A stretch of 64,000 nucleotides of DNA from Pedobacter quisquiliarum. GTDB taxonomy: Bacteria > Bacteroidota > Bacteroidia > Sphingobacteriales > Sphingobacteriaceae. Location: contig NZ_BMIL01000006.1 in assembly GCF_014642175.1 (NCBI RefSeq), forward strand, positions 124,001 to 188,000. Direction: 5' to 3'. Numbering within the stretch: the stretch's first letter is position 1; every line of letters starts with the position of its first letter. The notes beneath the pieces are model-generated. The model was given only the letters and a program-made list of their open reading frames with translations, was not told the origin of the DNA and did not search any database. Made by a program: the position numbers and the translations under genes. Below are positions 38,109 through 47,401 of this stretch, in pieces.

Positions 38109-39842
38109 TTAATCGTAGGCCATGTCCACTTGAATCCCCAAAAGCTTACTTGAAGGAGAGTCATCTTCTAACTCATGGCAAATATTGTCTAATACAATTT
38201 CTTTAAACTCTTCAGGTGTCAAATGCTGCTTTATTTCATCCAAATGGTTTTGATTAAATGAAAGAATGTATTGCTTATTTGCCTTAGGAATATATGCTTT
38301 CAATGTTTTAAACAATTCAGCTATTTGCCTTGGATCAATTCCATCTAAAAGCCGGCTATCATGAAATATCATGTTCATTTTATGTCCGTAACCTTGTAAA
38401 AGGATTGTTAAGTCGTAGCAAAAGATTTTCACGCTATTGATGCCATCTGAAGCATCTGCTTCTACTTTCGCATCGAACGTATATCTAATCTGATTATCGC
38501 CAACATTATTATAAACAGTAATACCAGCTGCAGAATTTGGATAAAACCGTTTAGTTAATTCTCTAAAAAAATCCCTTAAGCCTTTGACTACTCCTTCGGC
38601 TTCATTCAAGTATTCGTCGGTCTTAACCGTTGCATCTAGAAAATCCTTTTCGATCTTTAACTTGGAATTATGATATTCTTTTAGAAGGGTGTCGTATCGT
38701 TCTAGATTATCCTTTTCACCTTTAAGATCTGACAATTTATTTGTGAGCTTAACAAATACATCCAAAGCTTGATGTGAATTTAGATAGCTTAAATTTTTAT
38801 CAAAATCGGTTTTTAAGTTATCAAAATGTGAATGTAATTCTTTTGATTCACGCAACAAAGCATTTTTTTGGTCCAAAAGTCTTTTTTCACGATTAATAGT
38901 AAGGTGCTTGTAGAACTTTTCTAATTCTTCGAGCCTTAACAAGGCGCCCTCTGCCAATATTATAGAAGCTTCTTTGTAAATTCTTTCAATGCTTTCCTTC
39001 TTGATATCGGGAGATATTTTACGGCTCTCCTCTATATTTAGAATCTGGTTCTGTATTAAAACAATTTTATTTTGAGTTGCCTCTAGGTCTTTTTGTAGTC
39101 TATCAGCCTCTCTTTTTATGTCATAATAGTCTTCAGCAATTTGAAATTTTTGAAGATCGGAGCCTAGAATCTTAATCTTATCCTCTAAATCTTGCTTCGC
39201 CAATGAAACGTCACGGTTACCAATAAAGAATTCTTTAAGTAAGTGATCATTCGTTAGCTCCTTCACGAGATTTTTAATTCTTTCTTTTTCCTTTCTTAAT
39301 TTGAATTTTTCTTCGACTAAATGGACATTTAATCCTAACAAGAAAGAGTTGGTAAACAGAATTGGGTATTCGTTATTCAATACATTAGGGTCTTTGAACG
39401 AGTTATAAGAGCCTCTTCTAGGCCTAATAAAAAAAGGAAGTAGACTCCTAAATGATAGTTGACCAACATCATCGGGGATTTCAAAAATAAGTTTGCCGAA
39501 TTTACTATTGAAATCTGCGACTTTTGTATCAACTCCATTGAGATTGATCTTTGTCTGGTTATCTGTGCCTCGAATGGTTGTATATTCAACAGTATCAATA
39601 GCAAATTTCAACGTAAAAACCCATCCTGGCAGGTGCTTCTTAAAGGACTCTTTTGTGCTTGACCCTAGACAAAAATGAATTAAGGATATCAATAGCGATT
39701 TACCAACACCATTAAATGTTTTGTCGTCAACCTTTGAAACAAGCTTTGATTGTTTTGCTAATATAAAATTTAACCCAGATTTATTTTTAAAAACCACGGG
39801 CCTAAAACTACTGCGATTGGATTCAATTGAAATTAGTTGCAT
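38109..39842 (-). CDS. ABC-3C system ATPase (DUF2326, SMC-like)
   Basis: The 577-residue protein has an N-terminal ABC/SMC-type ATPase half with a P-loop-like NGVGKSLL at residues 44-51. Long coiled coils (about 180-430) follow, and the C-terminal half holds the Walker B-like MNMIFHDS near residue 490. This is the layout of DUF2326 proteins, the ATPase of ABC-three-component conflict systems described by Burroughs and Aravind. It should sense invasion or DNA damage and license the effector. The gene overlaps the 80-residue middle component gene by 10 bases. It is clearly AT-richer than the flanking core genes. Confidence 0.82.
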   Translation of the reverse strand: MQLISIESNRSSFRPVVFKNKSGLNFILAKQSKLVSKVDDKTFNGVGKSLLISLIHFCLGSSTKESFKKHLPGWVFTLKFAIDTVEYTTIRGTDNQTKINLNGVDTKVADFNSKFGKLIFEIPDDVGQLSFRSLLPFFIRPRRGSYNSFKDPNVLNNEYPILFTNSFLLGLNVHLVEEKFKLRKEKERIKNLVKELTNDHLLKEFFIGNRDVSLAKQDLEDKIKILGSDLQKFQIAEDYYDIKREADRLQKDLEATQNKIVLIQNQILNIEESRKISPDIKKESIERIYKEASIILAEGALLRLEELEKFYKHLTINREKRLLDQKNALLRESKELHSHFDNLKTDFDKNLSYLNSHQALDVFVKLTNKLSDLKGEKDNLERYDTLLKEYHNSKLKIEKDFLDATVKTDEYLNEAEGVVKGLRDFFRELTKRFYPNSAAGITVYNNVGDNQIRYTFDAKVEADASDGINSVKIFCYDLTILLQGYGHKMNMIFHDSRLLDGIDPRQIAELFKTLKAYIPKANKQYILSFNQNHLDEIKQHLTPEEFKEIVLDNICHELEDDSPSSKLLGIQVDMAYD

Positions 39843-40075
39843 TTATGAATTAATCCTTTCTCTTCTTTTATTGCTTGGACGCTATAAAGGAAAATCAATG
39901 TGAGTATTAAATTATCGAAACTTTGCTTGGCAAAGTAATATCCAAGTTTTAGATCAGCCTGATATAATTTCCAAAGGTCGTCAACACTGGCAGGTTTATC
40001 CAATTTCTGCAACAAGTAACTGCCAAACCCCAAAAGAGATTCCGAAAAGTTAACATGCTTACTTGGTAAAATCAT
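39833..40075 (-). CDS. ABC-3C system middle component (MC6-like)
   Basis: The 80-residue product starts MILPSKHVNFSESLLGFGSYLL and ends FLYSVQAIKEEKGLIHKCN. That is the pattern of the short winged-helix-like middle components (type 6) of ABC-3C systems, which bridge effector and ATPase. It lies 4 bases after the effector stop and overlaps the ATPase start by 10 bases, so the three genes are translated as a unit. Family assignment is from memory of the pattern; the context supports it strongly. Confidence 0.78.
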   Translation of the reverse strand: MILPSKHVNFSESLLGFGSYLLQKLDKPASVDDLWKLYQADLKLGYYFAKQSFDNLILTLIFLYSVQAIKEEKGLIHKCN

Positions 40076-40079
40076 TTGT

Positions 40080-41006
40080 TTAGACAGTTATATCAGGGTT
40101 TTTCTCAAAAACATCACAGGATTCAAAATATTTTGCAATGATAGTAATAATAGCTGATTCAAAATGTGCCTCATTTTTTGGTGAACACTGCTTTACCATT
40201 TCCCAAAATATAAAATCGCCTGAAAACCCCTGTTCATTATCTTCTGGTGGATTTGCTTTTAAACCTTGGTATATACCGGACAATTTTTCCTGCAAACTAT
40301 CTGCTAAAAACGATTGATTTGAAATAAATTGATTTAGAGCCCCTAATTTTTGTGCTCCTATTTCCAAATAGCATTTCGTCCAGGGGCTAAGTTTGTTAAA
40401 CTTTATTTTTTCGTCCCAATCTGGAAATTCGATTTTTCCCACAACTGGAACAATGGGAAGTTTCATAATGAAAGCGATAACTTCAGTAAGAATTGCAAAG
40501 TCTAAATTTGAGACACTATTTGTGTCTGGTAAAAACCCAGTAACCGCAATAATTTGATCATCAGACAATTTAAAGAGTTTGTTTTCCAAATCTTTTGGCG
40601 TTAAAAACCCGCCCTTTGTCAATTTATGCGTTTTGACAATATTCGCCAAAGTCTTCTCGCTATCTGGATTAACGCCATGAAATTTGTCGTTAATAACAAA
40701 ATAGAACTCCTTGACATTAGGCCATTGTTTCTTTAAGCCTGCAAAATCCGTCTCTAGTTTAGTAATTACAGCGGGGTAATTGTTTCTGATATCTTCTGGT
40801 GCGTAAACCTGAAAATAAATCTCTTTACTTTGGATGTATCCATCATTTTTTCTGTCACCAATAGGGCCCCATGGTTTTATCTGTTGAAAATCGGGCTCTT
40901 CATAATTCATTATTTCGGTGAAAATATTTTCATACTTGTCTCCATCGCCCTCATGTACTTTGAGTTTGAATAACGTTCTTGCCAGTGCTTTTTCTTGTGT
41001 AGTCAT
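40080..41006 (-). CDS. ABC-3C system effector-type protein with PD-(D/E)xK-like N-terminus
   Basis: The 308-residue first gene of the operon has an N-terminal region resembling restriction-endonuclease-fold domains. The pattern GPIGDRKNDGY (residues 47-57) followed by YFQVYAPE (64-71) would supply the D and Q/E-x-Y/K metal site. The C-terminal ~150 residues (SNLDFAILTEVIAFIMK..., LSPWTKCYLEIGAQ) fit the C-terminal domain by which ABC-3C effectors contact the middle component. The inferred role is DNA cleavage once the ATPase is triggered. The nuclease call rests on motif shape only. Confidence 0.7.
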   Translation of the reverse strand: MTTQEKALARTLFKLKVHEGDGDKYENIFTEIMNYEEPDFQQIKPWGPIGDRKNDGYIQSKEIYFQVYAPEDIRNNYPAVITKLETDFAGLKKQWPNVKEFYFVINDKFHGVNPDSEKTLANIVKTHKLTKGGFLTPKDLENKLFKLSDDQIIAVTGFLPDTNSVSNLDFAILTEVIAFIMKLPIVPVVGKIEFPDWDEKIKFNKLSPWTKCYLEIGAQKLGALNQFISNQSFLADSLQEKLSGIYQGLKANPPEDNEQGFSGDFIFWEMVKQCSPKNEAHFESAIITIIAKYFESCDVFEKNPDITV

Positions 41007-41363
41007 GAGCGTTTATACCCTTCTTGCTAATTGCTTATTTATAAAGGTAAATATTATTAACCTCTCCTTTTTGCTTCAATTTCCACAAACAGTTCCTAAA
41101 ATCGATGATGTATTTACAGTTTATCCGATTTGGTATAACAGAAGATCCTGCACTTAAGTAATTGTTCACCCAGCCGGGCGGTAGTAGTTTACTGGATTTG
41201 GAGAATATCAAGCCATTTTTATTATCTAGAGTCTCCTCACAATATCCGGCAATGTTGCTGTGGTATTTGGCGGGTCGGGGCAGAACAGCAGTAAAAATGA
41301 TGTAAAAGTTCTTTCTAAAGATCTAATAAGTACATAAAATCGAATTGATAAATTTAGATGTGA
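41007..41363. other. Intergenic region between the ABC-3C operon and the OLD/cyclase-fold operon
   Basis: No supported gene is seen in these 357 bases. The part next to 41006 should hold the ABC-3C promoter. A TACCTTTA on the minus strand (41042-41049) is near the -7 consensus, but no -33 is in place. Short fragmentary frames to the right look like debris and I do not recognise them. Confidence 0.5.
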
Positions 41364-42167
41364 TTACAGTCGTTCGTATTTCTCAATCCACTTACTTATT
41401 TTAGTGGTATGTTCATTGTTAAATTGCAACTCATTAGTTAGAATGAAATGAGTCAATTTGAAGCTTTCCAAGAAATAATCTCTCAGCCAAATATATTTCG
41501 AGAATACTTTTTGGTCTGTATAAAGATTTTCTAGTATAGTTTGATACGTCTTTGAATCTGCTCCGTGTAATTTTTCCTTCATAACTATTTTATTTGCATA
41601 GTCAATAAATATCGCATCGTCCTGTATTCTAGAAAATTCGCTCTTACAATAAATCAACCGTTTTTCAAAGGTATAGCCGATTGAAGTATTTACATGCTTA
41701 ATAAATGTCGTTTTGTCTTTGCCAAACAGTTTAATGATCGCCGGATCAATAATAACCCTAGGATATATGGCTTGCGCTTCTAACAAATATGCCTTAATAT
41801 ACCCTTTTCCAACAATGATATTTCTTTCTTGGTCATAAAAGACTGGCCCATAAGAAACGGCGCCTCTTAGAATGATTTTTCTATATAATAGCTGACTCTG
41901 GATAGTTCTTATAGCAGTCACAAGTTCCCTAAAACTATCTAAACCTGGTTCTGCGATTAGTATAATCGAATCACTGATGCTGAGTGAGTATATCTTCGAT
42001 TTCTTTTCTTTTAAAGACTCCAGAACTCCAGTAATTTTTGAAAAATATGATTCCAGACTTTCCACATTGTTTTTACTTACAAGGTCACTAAATCCTAAAA
42101 CATCTAAAAATGCCACAAACCTGTTTTCAAGATTTTCTTTCAAATTCAATTTTATTTCATTTGCCAT
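41364..42167 (-). CDS. Nucleotidyl-cyclase-fold protein paired with OLD nuclease
   Basis: The 267-residue protein has the outline of a class III nucleotidyl cyclase domain in its first half. FVAFLDVLGFSDLV carries a metal-type Asp at 22, SISDSIIL a second Asp at 66, RGAVSYGPV is at 101-109, and GKGYIKAYLLEAQA at 120-133 lies where cyclases have their Asn/Arg helix. The two metal Asp are kept, but the usual Asn and Arg appear replaced (Lys125, Leu128). Activity is therefore uncertain; it may bind nucleotide or make an unusual product. The C-terminal half is helical and unrecognised. The start is 2 bases after the OLD stop codon, so the genes are co-translated. Confidence 0.65.
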   Translation of the reverse strand: MANEIKLNLKENLENRFVAFLDVLGFSDLVSKNNVESLESYFSKITGVLESLKEKKSKIYSLSISDSIILIAEPGLDSFRELVTAIRTIQSQLLYRKIILRGAVSYGPVFYDQERNIIVGKGYIKAYLLEAQAIYPRVIIDPAIIKLFGKDKTTFIKHVNTSIGYTFEKRLIYCKSEFSRIQDDAIFIDYANKIVMKEKLHGADSKTYQTILENLYTDQKVFSKYIWLRDYFLESFKLTHFILTNELQFNNEHTTKISKWIEKYERL

Positions 42168-42169
42168 AG

Positions 42170-44059
42170 CTAAAACAGCTTATTAATTTCAATAAACATT
42201 TTTTCGAATCTTTCTAGCGTTTCTTCAGAGAAATAAGACACGTCAACGCCTAACTGGTTAAGCTTATTTGCTGGCCTGTAATGATTAAACCTATCCTTAC
42301 CTATAACTTTATTGATTTGTTTTATAACGGTTTCAATCGCACTATCAAGATCGGCGATTTTCACCTCTTTGTATTCCTTGTCAAAGGCGATGTTAAATAA
42401 TTTTAAGTATTCCTCTTTTGAAAAAAGGTCTTCAATATCTGCTGTTTTATTACCAGTACCCGTAAATTCGTCAAAGAACCTTATATTTTTTTCCTTAATG
42501 ATCCGTTGCTGGATCAGATCTGATACTCTTTGTTTACCTTTTTGGTCGATAAAACTATCAAGGAGACATACTATGTTAAGTTTTGATCCTCTCAGCAAGG
42601 AAATAAATGTGGTCACCTTATCTAAACCTCCCACGGGAACAATAGTAATATTTTCGCTCAATCCTTTCCTTTTTTGAGATTCTAACAAATTGGACATCAC
42701 TGTTATGTAAAGTAAATCAGCAGGGCCTTCGACCAAAAGGTTGTTCTTTGAAATGAATAAATTTTGTGCGATATCATAACCCAAAGCAGCTTGAAGGGGA
42801 AACAATGTGTCTGCATCCTTTTCCTGAATACTATCTGATATGATTGTGCCTTCATCAGTTTCCAAAACGGTTCTTACCATATTTAGCTTATTCGACTCAA
42901 CCATGAAAGGACTATGAGTTGTATAGATGATTTGGTATTTCTTAGATAAATCTTCAAAAAACCTTAGTAAGTCAGCTTGTGCAGAGGCGTGTAAGTTCAA
43001 TCCAGGTTCATCAAGAAGTAATATAAAGTCTGAACTTTTATCAGCTTGTATTTTACTAAACCAAATGATAAACGAGAAAAACCAATTAAATCCTTTGCTT
43101 CGTCTATCTAGCGGCAAGGTTATTCTGTGCCTTTGACTTTTCACACGGATATCTAAATATTTAACACTGTCTTTATCTTGTATTCTAAATTCTATATCAA
43201 GATTTTTATTTGTAGACCAATACTTGAAAATTTCATTTGTGATTTTGTTAGATGAAGCTTCGAGTAGCGCAATAAAACGTTCATAATCAGTAGTGGATAG
43301 TATATCCGACGTTTGAATCCGGGCTAATTCTAGAAGTGCCCTAGCAGTTTTAGTCTTTTCATCGGTACTTCCATTGCTTAACTCATTTAGGTTGATTTTG
43401 CCTCCAAGATGATAGTAATCATCAAAATACCAATATCTAGGGAAATTGGGTTTGATGTAATTTGTAAAAATATATCCTGAGAGTGAATTATCCCAATTAG
43501 TTGAGTCTGTAATTTTTTTAAGTTGTGCTTTTAATGCTGTTAAATCTGTGTCATCATCTTCGGCAACAATTGATGCAACTGCTTTTAGATCTGACAGAGA
43601 AACAATTGTAGTTTTTGTCTTGGTTGACAGCGTATAATTTTTGACGATAAATTCTAAATATGTTTTTTGATTGCCAGTCATACCACCAACAGTCGCGGCT
43701 TTTTTATAGCTACTGGTGTATGTTAATTGCCTACTTGAAAACACATCTGTGCCAAGATCTTTATTAATTTGAGCTATAAATTCGTCAGACAAAGTATACG
43801 TGCAGACAATGATTTCTTCGTCTTCATCTGAATTTTCAAAATCTACTAGCTCACTCCTTGGGTAGTCCTGAGTAATATCAAACTCAAAATCTGGATCCGA
43901 CGTGAAATAGTTCGTTTTAGCAATGGCCTGCAAAAAACTAGTTTTCCCTGATTCGTTCATTCCAACTATCGTTGTAATGTCTGGTTCAATATTAATAGTT
44001 TGCTCTTTTTGAATACTTTTATATTTATTGACTTTTACACTCGTTAATTTCATTTTCAT
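42170..44059 (-). CDS. OLD-family ATP-dependent endonuclease (AAA/ABC ATPase plus TOPRIM)
   Basis: The 629-residue protein has an SMC/RecF-like ATPase with Walker A GMNESGKT at 33-40 and Walker B FILLLDEPGLNLH near 346, followed by the H-switch TTHSPFMVE. A TOPRIM domain follows, with the catalytic Glu in NLLVEGPADLLY near 441, the GG turn PVGGLDKV, and the Asp in VCLLDSF near 499. OLD proteins are DNA nucleases used in phage defence (P2 Old, GajA of Gabija, retron and PARIS types). Here the partner is a cyclase-fold protein rather than a UvrD helicase. GGAG precedes the ATG by 4 bases. The gene is AT-rich relative to the core. Confidence 0.85.
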   Translation of the reverse strand: MKMKLTSVKVNKYKSIQKEQTINIEPDITTIVGMNESGKTSFLQAIAKTNYFTSDPDFEFDITQDYPRSELVDFENSDEDEEIIVCTYTLSDEFIAQINKDLGTDVFSSRQLTYTSSYKKAATVGGMTGNQKTYLEFIVKNYTLSTKTKTTIVSLSDLKAVASIVAEDDDTDLTALKAQLKKITDSTNWDNSLSGYIFTNYIKPNFPRYWYFDDYYHLGGKINLNELSNGSTDEKTKTARALLELARIQTSDILSTTDYERFIALLEASSNKITNEIFKYWSTNKNLDIEFRIQDKDSVKYLDIRVKSQRHRITLPLDRRSKGFNWFFSFIIWFSKIQADKSSDFILLLDEPGLNLHASAQADLLRFFEDLSKKYQIIYTTHSPFMVESNKLNMVRTVLETDEGTIISDSIQEKDADTLFPLQAALGYDIAQNLFISKNNLLVEGPADLLYITVMSNLLESQKRKGLSENITIVPVGGLDKVTTFISLLRGSKLNIVCLLDSFIDQKGKQRVSDLIQQRIIKEKNIRFFDEFTGTGNKTADIEDLFSKEEYLKLFNIAFDKEYKEVKIADLDSAIETVIKQINKVIGKDRFNHYRPANKLNQLGVDVSYFSEETLERFEKMFIEINKLF

Positions 44060-44446
44060 ACTCCGAATTTTGGCTTATAATGGTTTGGTCTAAGATAATC
44101 CTTTTTTGGTGCAAATAAGACTGCCAGACAAGAGATCCAAGGGTGTTTAACAAGTAAATTCTCAGCCGAAAAAACTTATTCTTGAGAAATTCTAATCCTA
44201 TTCATATCAGCCCCTCATCGCCAAAGAATTAAACAGGTCAAGAGTAACAATCAAATGATCCTGCACTGAATAAACCCATTTGAGTGACCTCATTCATCCA
44301 GTTTAGAATGCCGCGAAATAAACTGGTTATCAAGAAGTGATCAAAAATTTGTTTTTGGGAAGGAGGGGTCAATAGTTTGTGGTTTTCTACTTAATTGTCA
44401 GTTTCCACCTCAAGTTCAGTAAAATGATGAGCCAAGAAGTAGTTAA
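44060..44446. other. Intergenic region upstream of the OLD gene
   Basis: No gene is supported in these 387 bases. The part adjacent to 44059 must hold the promoter of the OLD/cyclase-fold operon. I see no exact TAnnTTTG there. Confidence 0.5.
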
Positions 44447-44712
44447 TTAATCAAAGGGCAACATCTGTTTAAGATTTTTCAAGTGCTTCGCTAACGCCTG
44501 ATTAAAGATGTTCCGACGCTTTCCTACCTGACTAAGAATACCATCCTGCTGCATTTGGCTGCTTGAGCGCCTAACGTATGCTAGGTAGTTTGCCTTTCTT
44601 TGCTTTTGGACTGCTGGTTTGCCTTCTTTTGGCTTGACCTCAAAATTCACATACCTATAAGTGCCATTTGACTGCTTCTAAAGTCGCGTTATAACAAATG
44701 ATCGTTCGTTAT
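44447..44712 (-). pseudogene. Reverse transcriptase relic, C-terminal part (left of IS21)
   Basis: The minus-strand frame encodes YRYVNFEVKPKEGKPAV, then NYLAYVRRSSSQMQQDGIL and RRNIFNQALAKHL, ending at 44447. Positions 44707-44712 (CGTTAT) are one copy of the IS21 target duplication. Taking out the IS and one duplication joins this part in frame to the RT fragment at 47402-47860. One TAG interrupts it just after the junction (RL-stop-KQSNG). It is the C-terminal tail of a dead reverse transcriptase. Confidence 0.72.
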
Positions 44713-44946
44713 TGTCTAAAACGGTAGTCAATGGGCCAGGCATTACGCTGATACCGGGCCAGCCATAACGCGAATCATTGGGCCAAAAAAAGAATCGTTA
44801 TTCCGGAGGTCAATGGGCCAAAGTTCAATTTGTTTAACGAGACGTGATTTGCTTAATAGAGTACATCGATATCATCCGATAACGGAGGTCATAGGGCCAC
44901 TTTTCATGATTTTTAATAGCCTTGTGTCTGAAATATTAGCAGATAC

Positions 44947-46497
44947 ATGGCAGGACAAAGAATAGATATCATGGAATTACGCAGTTTAATCGTTCTTAAA
45001 CTAAAGGGCTTAAGCAACCGCAAAGTAGCAGACTATCTGAAAGTAAACCGTAAGACGGTAGACGGGTATACCAGTCGTTTTAAAGCGTTAGGCCTTACCT
45101 TTCAGGAACTTATTGAGCTTGACGAAGTAGCGCTCAGAGATTTGTTTACCGAGAATAGCCAGACTGAAAAAGAGCGCTACGAGCTATTGAGCAAACAGTT
45201 CCCGACCTTTCAGAAAGAGCTTCAAAAACCTGGAGGTACGCTGCAGGAATTATGGAAAGACTACTTTGAGAAGAACTCTGGCGGATATAAATACACGCAG
45301 TTTGCCTTTCATTACCGCAATTGGAAGAATAGAAGCAGCCATAGTGGTAAACTGATCCATAAAGCTGGAGAAAAGCTTTTTATTGACTTTTGCGGTAAAA
45401 AGCCCTGGTATATTGACCGCTCAACCGGTGAGCAGATTGACGTGGAGGTATTTATCGCTGTACTTCCCTGCAGTCAGTATACCTTTGTTATGGCGGTTCC
45501 TTCTCAAAAACGAGAAGATCTAATCGGCCGTATGGAAGCCTGTTTGAGGTGGATGGGTGGAGTTCCGCAAGCCATTGTATCAGACAATTTGAAATCAGCT
45601 GTTAGCAAAGGCAGTAAATACGCACCGGTGATCAACAAAACTTTTGCTGGCTTTGCGTTGCATTATGGCTGTGTCGTAGATCCGGCGCGTCCACACCACC
45701 CGCAAGATAAGGCCCTGGTGGAGCGTAGCGTAGAGCTGGTTTACCAGCGGATCTACTATCACTTGCGTAAGCACACCTACTTTAGCCTTAAAGATCTTAA
45801 TAAAGCAATTGCTGAACTACTAGAGGCATATAATGACTACCTGTTCGCTCATGGTGGAGGCAGCCGCAGAAGTTATTTCATTGACCTGGAGAAGCAGTAC
45901 CTGCAGCAAATTACTTCAGGACCTTACAGTATCCGTCAGTACCGGCGGGCCAAAGTGCAAAAGACTGCACACATCTACATGAGTGAAGACCGGAACTACT
46001 ATAGCGTGCCTTACCGCTTTACCGGCATGCATGTGGAAGTTCAGTATAATCAGGATAAGTTAGAGGTGTTCTATAATCATGACCGGATTGCAAGTCACGA
46101 AAGAAGCTATAAATCAGGACATTACACCACCATCACCGACCACATGCCTTCTTCGCACCAGGCCTACGGGCAGTGGAGCCCTGAATACTTCCAGAACCGT
46201 GCCCGTGGAACAGGGGCATGTACACTGGCCTATATTGAACGCCTGTTTAGCCAGTACAACTATCCTGAAATTGCATATAAACAGAGCCAGGGGATCTTAT
46301 CTTTTGAAAAGACTTACAGTAAGGAACGTTTGGAAGCAGCCTGTAAAAGAGCTTTGGAACATCATAAGGCTTCTTACCGGACTATCGAAATGATACTGAA
46401 AAACAACCTGGATACAATGGATCAGGAATACGAAGTCCAATCTGGTCCTGCAATCCCTGAGCATAGCAACATCCGTGGCGCAAGCCACTATCAGTAA
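44947..46497 (+). CDS. istA: IS21-family transposase IstA
   Basis: The 516-residue transposase has an N-terminal helix-turn-helix (LKLKGLSNRKVADYLKVNRKTV). The DDE integrase core follows: LFIDFCGKKPWY near 140, VSDNLKSAVSK near 215, and the HHPQDKALVERSVELVYQRI segment with the Glu near 255. A C-terminal beta-barrel and basic tail complete the protein. It catalyses cut and strand transfer of the element with the help of IstB. The istB gene starts 64 bases downstream. Confidence 0.93.
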   Translation: MAGQRIDIMELRSLIVLKLKGLSNRKVADYLKVNRKTVDGYTSRFKALGLTFQELIELDEVALRDLFTENSQTEKERYELLSKQFPTFQKELQKPGGTLQELWKDYFEKNSGGYKYTQFAFHYRNWKNRSSHSGKLIHKAGEKLFIDFCGKKPWYIDRSTGEQIDVEVFIAVLPCSQYTFVMAVPSQKREDLIGRMEACLRWMGGVPQAIVSDNLKSAVSKGSKYAPVINKTFAGFALHYGCVVDPARPHHPQDKALVERSVELVYQRIYYHLRKHTYFSLKDLNKAIAELLEAYNDYLFAHGGGSRRSYFIDLEKQYLQQITSGPYSIRQYRRAKVQKTAHIYMSEDRNYYSVPYRFTGMHVEVQYNQDKLEVFYNHDRIASHERSYKSGHYTTITDHMPSSHQAYGQWSPEYFQNRARGTGACTLAYIERLFSQYNYPEIAYKQSQGILSFEKTYSKERLEAACKRALEHHKASYRTIEMILKNNLDTMDQEYEVQSGPAIPEHSNIRGASHYQ

Positions 46498-46561
46498 GTA
46501 GGGTCCGGAGTATACCGACCCCTGAACCAATACACATCATTAACAAAAAGCAATAATAATC

Positions 46562-47299
46562 ATGAACGAACACAACACTGTAGAAAAGATGCGCCGTATG
46601 CGTATGAATGCAATGGCAACGCTTTATCACCGAAGTATCAGCGAAAACCTCTACCAGGACTACACCCTGGACGACTTCCTCTCACTGCTGGTCGATACCG
46701 AATGGGAAAGCCGAGAGAATCGCAATATCGAAAGTCTTATACAGAGGGCCGGCTTTAAACAAGTGGCCGCTGCATCAGATATCGACTACCAAACGCAAAG
46801 AGGCTTGGATAAAACAAGCTTTGAAAGGCTGCTAAGCCTTAACTTTATTCGAAAAAAGGAAAATCTGATTATTACCGGGGCCAGTGGTTGCGGTAAGAGC
46901 TTTCTGGCCCAAAGCATTGGGGTAAAAGCTTGTCAGATGCTGCACAAGACCATGTACTATAATACCGCCAGGTTCTTTGATCTGGCCAAACTAGCTAAAC
47001 TACAAGGTACTTACTATAAGCTGATCAAGCGGATACAAAAAACAGAGCTGCTGATCCTGGATGACTTTGGTCTGGCCAATATCGATCAGCAGGCAAGAAA
47101 CGTACTGATGGATGTAATTGAAGAAAGACATGAGAGCTCAACAACCATAATTGCTACACAGATACCAGTCGCAAGCTGGCACGGGTTAATTGGAGAAAGT
47201 ACGGCGGCAGACGCAATACTCGATCGAGTCGTGTTCTCCTCTCATCGCATTGAACTGGAAGGAGAATCTTTCAGACGAAAGAAACAGTTGAGTCATTAA
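46562..47299 (+). CDS. istB: IS21-family helper ATPase IstB
   Basis: The 245-residue AAA+ protein is DnaC/IstB-like, with Walker A ITGASGCGKSFLAQS near 100, Walker B ELLILDDFGLAN near 160 and a sensor motif IIATQIPVASW. It remodels target DNA and activates IstA. It ends about 100 bases before the right end of the element. Confidence 0.93.
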   Translation: MNEHNTVEKMRRMRMNAMATLYHRSISENLYQDYTLDDFLSLLVDTEWESRENRNIESLIQRAGFKQVAAASDIDYQTQRGLDKTSFERLLSLNFIRKKENLIITGASGCGKSFLAQSIGVKACQMLHKTMYYNTARFFDLAKLAKLQGTYYKLIKRIQKTELLILDDFGLANIDQQARNVLMDVIEERHESSTTIIATQIPVASWHGLIGESTAADAILDRVVFSSHRIELEGESFRRKKQLSH

Positions 47300-47401
47300 A
47301 ACTAAACGCTTATAATTGTAGTGAAAAGTGGCCCATTGATTACGGTAATCACTGGCCCAGCATCCTCCGTTTTTACTGGCCCAGTAAGTCCGTTATAGAC
47401 A

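Larger units (their letters stand above)
44713..47401 (+). mobile_element. IS21-family insertion sequence, apparently intact
   Basis: The element is 2689 bp with TGTCTA(A/T)AACGG ends, and both istA and istB are open. It is flanked by the 6-bp target duplication CGTTAT (44707-44712, 47402-47407). The left end carries five GGGCCA repeats (44733, 44756, 44780, 44815, 44894) and the right end three TGGCCC (47329, 47353, 47377), the multiple transposase sites typical of IS21. GGGCCACTTTT and its exact complement form the inner pair. Confidence 0.9.

Noticed and set aside
41144..44267. Direct repeat GATCCTGCACT at 41144-41154 and 44257-44267 flanking the OLD/cyclase-fold pair
   Set aside because: Eleven-base repeats are expected several times by chance in a 12-kb stretch, and the flanks do not extend the match.
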